A program made the translations under genes and the position numbers. Under the pieces are notes generated by a model. That model made no database searches, had not been told where the DNA came from, and saw only the letters and a program-made list of their open reading frames with translations. From assembly GCA_016290715.1 (NCBI GenBank), contig JAEEUY010000122.1, positions 1 through 8,834 on the forward strand: a stretch of 8,834 bases of DNA, in the 5' to 3' direction. Positions 5,560-8,834 of the stretch are shown piece after piece. Position 1 is the first letter of the stretch, and the number at the start of each line of letters is the position of its first letter. Source of the stretch: Bacteroidales bacterium. GTDB lineage: Bacteria; Bacteroidota; Bacteroidia; Bacteroidales; WCHB1-69.

Positions 5560-6339
5560 ATGAAAGAAGGACTAGAAAAAAAGATAAAGCTATTTCTGTT
5601 GTGGTGGCTTTTGTTTTTGACAGCAGCAATTATAGGCTCCATTGCAAAAGATATATTTCCTAACTATCTGTATTACGACATTATGTCATGGTCTTTACTA
5701 GTTGGCTACATACTTATTGTCATTGTGTTTCTCGGCAAACGTTATGTCAGATTGTCGTTCGGCTGCATTGAAAAGCGTTGGATCTGGCCCGCAGTCGGCA
5801 TGTCCGTAGTGATTTCCGTGGCCCTGTTGCTCGCACTAATGTCGTTTTTCAAATTGATTGATTTTGATCATCTTTTCCCTGAAGCAACTGAACAGATGAC
5901 AGAGTATGCTCAAAACTTTTATTCAGGAATCGCCGCCATACTTTGTGGGAGTATCTTTGCCCCCATAGCGGAAGAAATCGGTTTTCGAGGTATCCTACTC
6001 GACGGTCTGTTGAAAACGCGTTGCCGCCCATGGCTATCCATTCTCATCTCCGCCCTTGCGTTCGGCTTACTTCATGGACTTGTGGGCTTTACAGGAGCCT
6101 TCCTGTTTGGTATCGTAATCGGCTGGCTATACTGGCGCACGAGAAGCATCATTCCATGCATTATCATCCATATCGTCAACAACTCCATCTCTTTCATGGA
6201 CTTAAGTGGCCAAAGCAATGCCGTTTGCCTGCTTATCCTTGCGGTTTGCTTACTGTCGCTCGCTTTTTGTCTATGGTGGTTTGGGAAAAAGTGTAATTTT
6301 GCAGACAAAATCGATTCGACAATAAAAACGCTAACATAA
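5560..6339 (+). CDS. CPBP family intramembrane (CAAX-type) glutamic protease
   Basis: The 259-residue protein has about seven or eight hydrophobic segments (around residues 10-28, 40-59, 74-97, 122-137, 157-175, 177-191, 196-211 and 221-241). It shows the three motifs of the CPBP/Abi (Rce1-like) family: EEIGFRG at 138-144 (catalytic Glu138/Glu139 and Arg143), His172 in FGLLHGL, and HIVNN at 204-208 (the HxxxN motif). All key residues are present, so it is probably an active inner-membrane endopeptidase. Characterised bacterial relatives take part in bacteriocin maturation or self-immunity, but most have no known substrate. The ATG at 5560 gives a short charged N-terminus before the first membrane segment. 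Its stop codon overlaps the start of the next gene (TAATG), so the two are probably translationally coupled. A five-codon upstream frame (ATG at 5539) precedes it and is probably fortuitous. Confidence 0.92.
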   Translation: MKEGLEKKIKLFLLWWLLFLTAAIIGSIAKDIFPNYLYYDIMSWSLLVGYILIVIVFLGKRYVRLSFGCIEKRWIWPAVGMSVVISVALLLALMSFFKLIDFDHLFPEATEQMTEYAQNFYSGIAAILCGSIFAPIAEEIGFRGILLDGLLKTRCRPWLSILISALAFGLLHGLVGFTGAFLFGIVIGWLYWRTRSIIPCIIIHIVNNSISFMDLSGQSNAVCLLILAVCLLSLAFCLWWFGKKCNFADKIDSTIKTLT

Positions 6340-6929
6340 TGGAACCAAAATTCTGTCAGAGCTGCGGTATGCCGCTCACTGATAATATCCTTGGCAGCAA
6401 TGCCGACGGCACCAAAAACGAGGATTACTGCATTTATTGCTTTAAAGACGGGGCTTTCACAGGCGATTTCACCATGGAGGAGATGGTACAGTTCTGCGCC
6501 CAATTTGTGGATGAATACAACAAGAATACGGGCCAAAGCATCAGCCGCGAGGAGTACAAGGAGGTGCTCCGCCAATATTACCCAAACCTGAAGCGTTGGC
6601 AGTTGCCTGCTGACCAGCTACCGCATGCCACATCTCCTATCAAACAGCAACTTATTGACGAGGTCAACACACTCGGTATCAACAATATGCCAAAGATTGA
6701 CAACCTTTTCGTTTTGCAAGGCTCGTTCGTCAATATGGAGTATCATCTTAACGGAAACTCCATAAAACTGCTTGACGACAACGCCACCTACTGGGGCAAT
6801 CAGGTGGGGAAAACCGGTACAGAAGACCGCTGCTTCGGTATCGCCTGCGATGAGCACTACATCCTCGTGTGCGAGTACGGCAAAGACGGCGTGGATGCTG
6901 AGATAGTAATCTTAAAAAAACGAGATTAA
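6339..6929 (+). CDS. Zinc-ribbon domain protein with uncharacterised C-terminal domain
   Basis: In this 196-residue protein residues 1-75 match the putative zinc ribbon family found in many Bacteroidota and Firmicutes. CQSCGMPL (Cys6, Cys9) and YCIYCFKDGAF (Cys31, Cys34) bind one zinc, followed by the family's FTMEEMVQFC helix. After a Glu/Lys- and Tyr-rich linker (EEYKEVLRQYYPNLKRW), residues about 105-196 form a separate alpha/beta-looking domain (KIDNLFVLQGSFVNMEYHLN, ATYWGNQVGKTG, HYILVCEYGKDGVDAEIVIL) that I do not recognise. The gene starts inside the stop codon of the membrane protease gene and ends 7 bp before the next start, so it is firmly within an operon. Zinc ribbons of this kind are often attached to other domains as binding or docking modules. 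Function unknown. Confidence 0.8.
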   Translation: MEPKFCQSCGMPLTDNILGSNADGTKNEDYCIYCFKDGAFTGDFTMEEMVQFCAQFVDEYNKNTGQSISREEYKEVLRQYYPNLKRWQLPADQLPHATSPIKQQLIDEVNTLGINNMPKIDNLFVLQGSFVNMEYHLNGNSIKLLDDNATYWGNQVGKTGTEDRCFGIACDEHYILVCEYGKDGVDAEIVILKKRD

Positions 6930-6936
6930 GCATAAT

Positions 6937-7995
6937 ATGAATCCTATCGCACTCCGTCTTCTCAACCAGCAACTTATCTGTCCCCAGTTTGATAATCCCA
7001 CTGAGGTGGTGGACTATATGGGGGCCATGCAGGCGCAAGAATACCGAATGATGCGCTGGGCAGTCGGGATGCGAACACGGAAGCCATCAGCCAAGGCATT
7101 CAAGAGGGCTTTTGACGATGGACAGATTATCCGTCTGCATCTGATGCGTGGAACATGGCAACTCGTGTCCGCAGAGAACTATTGGCCCTTACTTGAGCTC
7201 TGTGCACCCAAAGCAATGGCAGTTACCAAAGGCTGGATGAACAGCAATAAAATCAGCATTCCCGAGGAGGAAGTAGTGAGAACTCGTAAAATCATAGTAC
7301 AAGCCGTCGCTGAAAAGGGCAGTGCGACCAAAGAAGACATTGTGCAGGCGTTGGTGGAAAGGGATATTCGTATGGACGAACATCGTCTGTCATACCACAT
7401 TCGTATGGCTGAACTATCGGGAATCCTATGTAGTGGCGACCTTCTACCGATGAAGGCGACCTATGCCCTCACTGCCAATAAAGTGAAAAAAACTACGAGG
7501 ATGAATCGCGACGAGATTTTGATGCTGTTCACACGCAAATATTTCCAGAGCCGCCAACCCGCTACATTAGAGGATTTTGTATGGTGGTCGGGACTGAATG
7601 TCAGCGACTGCCGAAAAGGAATCGAATTGTTGGGCAATTATCTGCATGCGGAAACCATAGAGACACCGTATACGCCCTTTTCTCAACATAGAGAATTCTA
7701 TCTTACCAATGACTGCCGCACACAAGGCTTCCGCAAAGGGAAATATCTGCTGATCCCCCCTTACGACGAATATCTTATCAGCTACAAAAGCCGCGATATT
7801 GTATTGTTACCAAATTACAAGCACAAAGCCCATAACAATAGGGGGATTTTTCAGCCAGTCATCACATACGATGGTGTTATTTGCGGGAATTGGACCCCTT
7901 TCAAAGAAAATTGTCAAGTGGAATTCTTTATGGGAAATCATAGTAGCGATATCCAAAAAGAATGGACCATATACAAACGTTTTTTAGAAAGATAG
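6937..7995 (+). CDS. AlkZ-like winged-helix DNA glycosylase family protein (HTH_42)
   Basis: The 352-residue protein belongs to the HTH_42 (formerly DUF1006) family. It opens with IALRLLNQQL and YMGAMQAQEY (27-36), then a RLHLMRGTWQLVSAENYWPL block (68-87) and tandem winged-helix regions in the middle (EEVVRTRKIIVQAVAEKGSA, LEDFVWWSGL). Towards the end comes PPYDEYLISYKSRD followed by GVICGNWTPF. In Streptomyces AlkZ, the glycosylase that unhooks azinomycin cross-links, the catalytic motif is QxQ; here Gln32-Ala-Gln34 matches it, whereas the E. coli relative YcaQ (AlkX) carries QxD. Base-excision of alkylated or cross-linked DNA is therefore plausible, but no substrate can be inferred from sequence. 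It is the last gene of the co-directional group, starts 7 bp after the zinc-ribbon gene, and converges on the serpin gene. I see no forward terminator after it. Confidence 0.87.
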   Translation: MNPIALRLLNQQLICPQFDNPTEVVDYMGAMQAQEYRMMRWAVGMRTRKPSAKAFKRAFDDGQIIRLHLMRGTWQLVSAENYWPLLELCAPKAMAVTKGWMNSNKISIPEEEVVRTRKIIVQAVAEKGSATKEDIVQALVERDIRMDEHRLSYHIRMAELSGILCSGDLLPMKATYALTANKVKKTTRMNRDEILMLFTRKYFQSRQPATLEDFVWWSGLNVSDCRKGIELLGNYLHAETIETPYTPFSQHREFYLTNDCRTQGFRKGKYLLIPPYDEYLISYKSRDIVLLPNYKHKAHNNRGIFQPVITYDGVICGNWTPFKENCQVEFFMGNHSSDIQKEWTIYKRFLER

Positions 7996-8023
7996 TAACA
8001 TTAGCATAGTCCAACCGACGACT

Positions 8024-8058
8024 AAAAAAATGGTGTGGGCATTATCATGACCCACACC
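8024..8058 (-). terminator. Intrinsic terminator of the serpin gene
   Basis: GGTGTGGG (8032-8039) and CCCACACC (8051-8058) form a perfect 8-bp GC-rich stem with an 11-nt loop. On the minus strand the stem is followed by ATTTTTTT (8024-8031), so it terminates transcription coming from the serpin gene, whose stop lies about 60 bp before it. In the plus direction there is no T-run after the stem, though the hairpin could protect the 3' end of the operon mRNA. Confidence 0.85.
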
Positions 8059-8117
8059 GATATAGAAGCAAAAGATAAAAAGGATATAATGAACCACAAT
8101 AATGGGTTCTCCTTATA

Positions 8118-8834
8118 TTACAGTCCTGTGAATTTACCCACAAAGAGTATAACACCTGTTGATGCTTCCCTGATGACATAGACAAACGGGCGGTCGGCAT
8201 GGAAGATAACAGGCGGTTCTGGCCGAGGCACAGAAGTGCATTTAGCCATGCCAGCCACAGTAACGGCAGCAGCTTCAGACCCACTCTCATTCACCTTGAT
8301 ACGGGCTTTTTGCATCATCATACTGATATAGACATTGACATCGCACATGTTCGGGATTTTGGCTAACCCATCGGAGAAAACACGAGTGATCCCCATCGTT
8401 TTCAGTGTTTCTATCAAATCGTCAGTAGTGGATTCCGTTTCAAAGCGGGGTAGTTTCAGATCCACCTTCTGCGACCAAGCATTTCCTATACAGGAAGAGA
8501 GTCCATTTTCAACCAAATAGTCGATAACATCGTCGGTGCTTTTTCCTGGTTCGGGCAACATCACTGTCATGTTCCACAGCTGGTTGCTGTATGGAAGGTC
8601 AACCACAGCGAAGACATTGTTTTTTGCATACATGAAGTGGTTTATCTGATGCATCATAGGCAGCTTTTTCTGACCTTTCGGTGTGCTGAAGAGTTCGTTT
8701 TTAGTGGAAGTTTCAGCAAATTCGTGTGTCCAGCCAGCCTTAAAGTAGATTGCATTCAACAGATAGGAAACAATTGCAGGATCCAGTTCTTCAAGAATGG
8801 AGGGAATCATCCCCTTGGTTTTGCTTGCACACCA
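8118..8834 (-). CDS. Serpin family protease inhibitor, N-terminus cut by window edge
   Basis: The C-terminal 238 residues of a serpin (full length about 380-420) enter from the right edge. An internal Met at 8810 is not the start, because the frame continues upstream with WCASKTKG, part of the conserved serpin motif WxxxxTxGxI. Other family marks are LLNAIYFKAGWTHEF, PMMHQINHFMY, VVDLPYSNQLWNMTVMLPE, DLKLPRFETES, and the end HADRPFVYVIREASTGVILF. The reactive-loop hinge reads ESGSEAAAVT, close to the consensus of inhibitory serpins (Gly at P15, Ser at P14, Ala at P12-P10, Thr at P8), so it should trap proteases. Counting from the hinge places Cys at P1 and Thr at P1' (bases 8235-8240). Bacteroidales serpins such as miropin are secreted or surface lipoproteins that inhibit host or bacterial proteases; the signal peptide is outside the window. 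Terminator at 8024-8058. Confidence 0.94.
   Translation of the reverse strand, partial: WCASKTKGMIPSILEELDPAIVSYLLNAIYFKAGWTHEFAETSTKNELFSTPKGQKKLPMMHQINHFMYAKNNVFAVVDLPYSNQLWNMTVMLPEPGKSTDDVIDYLVENGLSSCIGNAWSQKVDLKLPRFETESTTDDLIETLKTMGITRVFSDGLAKIPNMCDVNVYISMMMQKARIKVNESGSEAAAVTVAGMAKCTSVPRPEPPVIFHADRPFVYVIREASTGVILFVGKFTGL

Noticed and set aside
6072..6575. Minus-strand 167-codon frame spanning the protease/zinc-ribbon junction
   Set aside because: It is antisense to two well-supported genes joined by a TAATG overlap; no independent evidence for coding.
1..8834. CRISPR arrays, tRNA or rRNA genes, insertion sequences and attachment-site repeats
   Set aside because: Reading through both strands, I found no regularly spaced repeats, no clover-leaf or rRNA sequence, no transposase or integrase, and no long direct repeats flanking the cluster.

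Overview
The window looks like chromosomal DNA from a member of the Bacteroidota, probably of the order Bacteroidales. Supporting signs are several promoter boxes of the Bacteroides type (TAnnTTTG), start codons without clear Shine-Dalgarno sequences, a DUF4249 lipoprotein (a family essentially confined to this phylum), a rubrerythrin typical of anaerobes or microaerophiles, and a bacterial serpin of the kind found in gut and oral Bacteroidales. The assignment comes from gene content and signals; no database was searched.

Left part (1-2376). A TolC-type outer-membrane efflux protein runs leftwards and loses its C-terminus at the window edge. It diverges from a DUF4249 lipoprotein that reads rightwards. 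The 158-bp gap between them is AT-rich and holds a 17-bp inverted repeat and a promoter box for the lipoprotein gene. The lipoprotein gene converges on a rubrerythrin gene, and a strong symmetrical terminator hairpin separates them.

Middle left (2377-3975, minus strand). A rubrerythrin with rubredoxin domains at both ends (peroxide detoxification) has its own promoter. Upstream of it lies an orphan C-terminal piece of a type I restriction HsdR subunit. The nuclease and helicase parts of HsdR are absent, and a start codon directly follows an in-frame stop.

Right part (4076-7995, plus strand). Five genes in one direction follow a promoter that overlaps a perfect inverted repeat: a FlK-like hot-dog thioesterase, a GNAT acetyltransferase fused to a cupin, a CPBP/CAAX-type membrane protease, a zinc-ribbon protein whose start overlaps the protease stop, and an AlkZ-like winged-helix protein carrying the QxQ motif. 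A short in-frame coding-like relic sits in the only large internal gap. Four of these families have characterised members in self-resistance, immunity or DNA repair, so the group could be a small detoxification or protection cassette. That reading is inference.

Right edge (8118-8834, minus strand). The C-terminal part of a serpin with an inhibitory-type hinge and a predicted Cys at P1 converges on the cassette. It ends at a clear intrinsic terminator.
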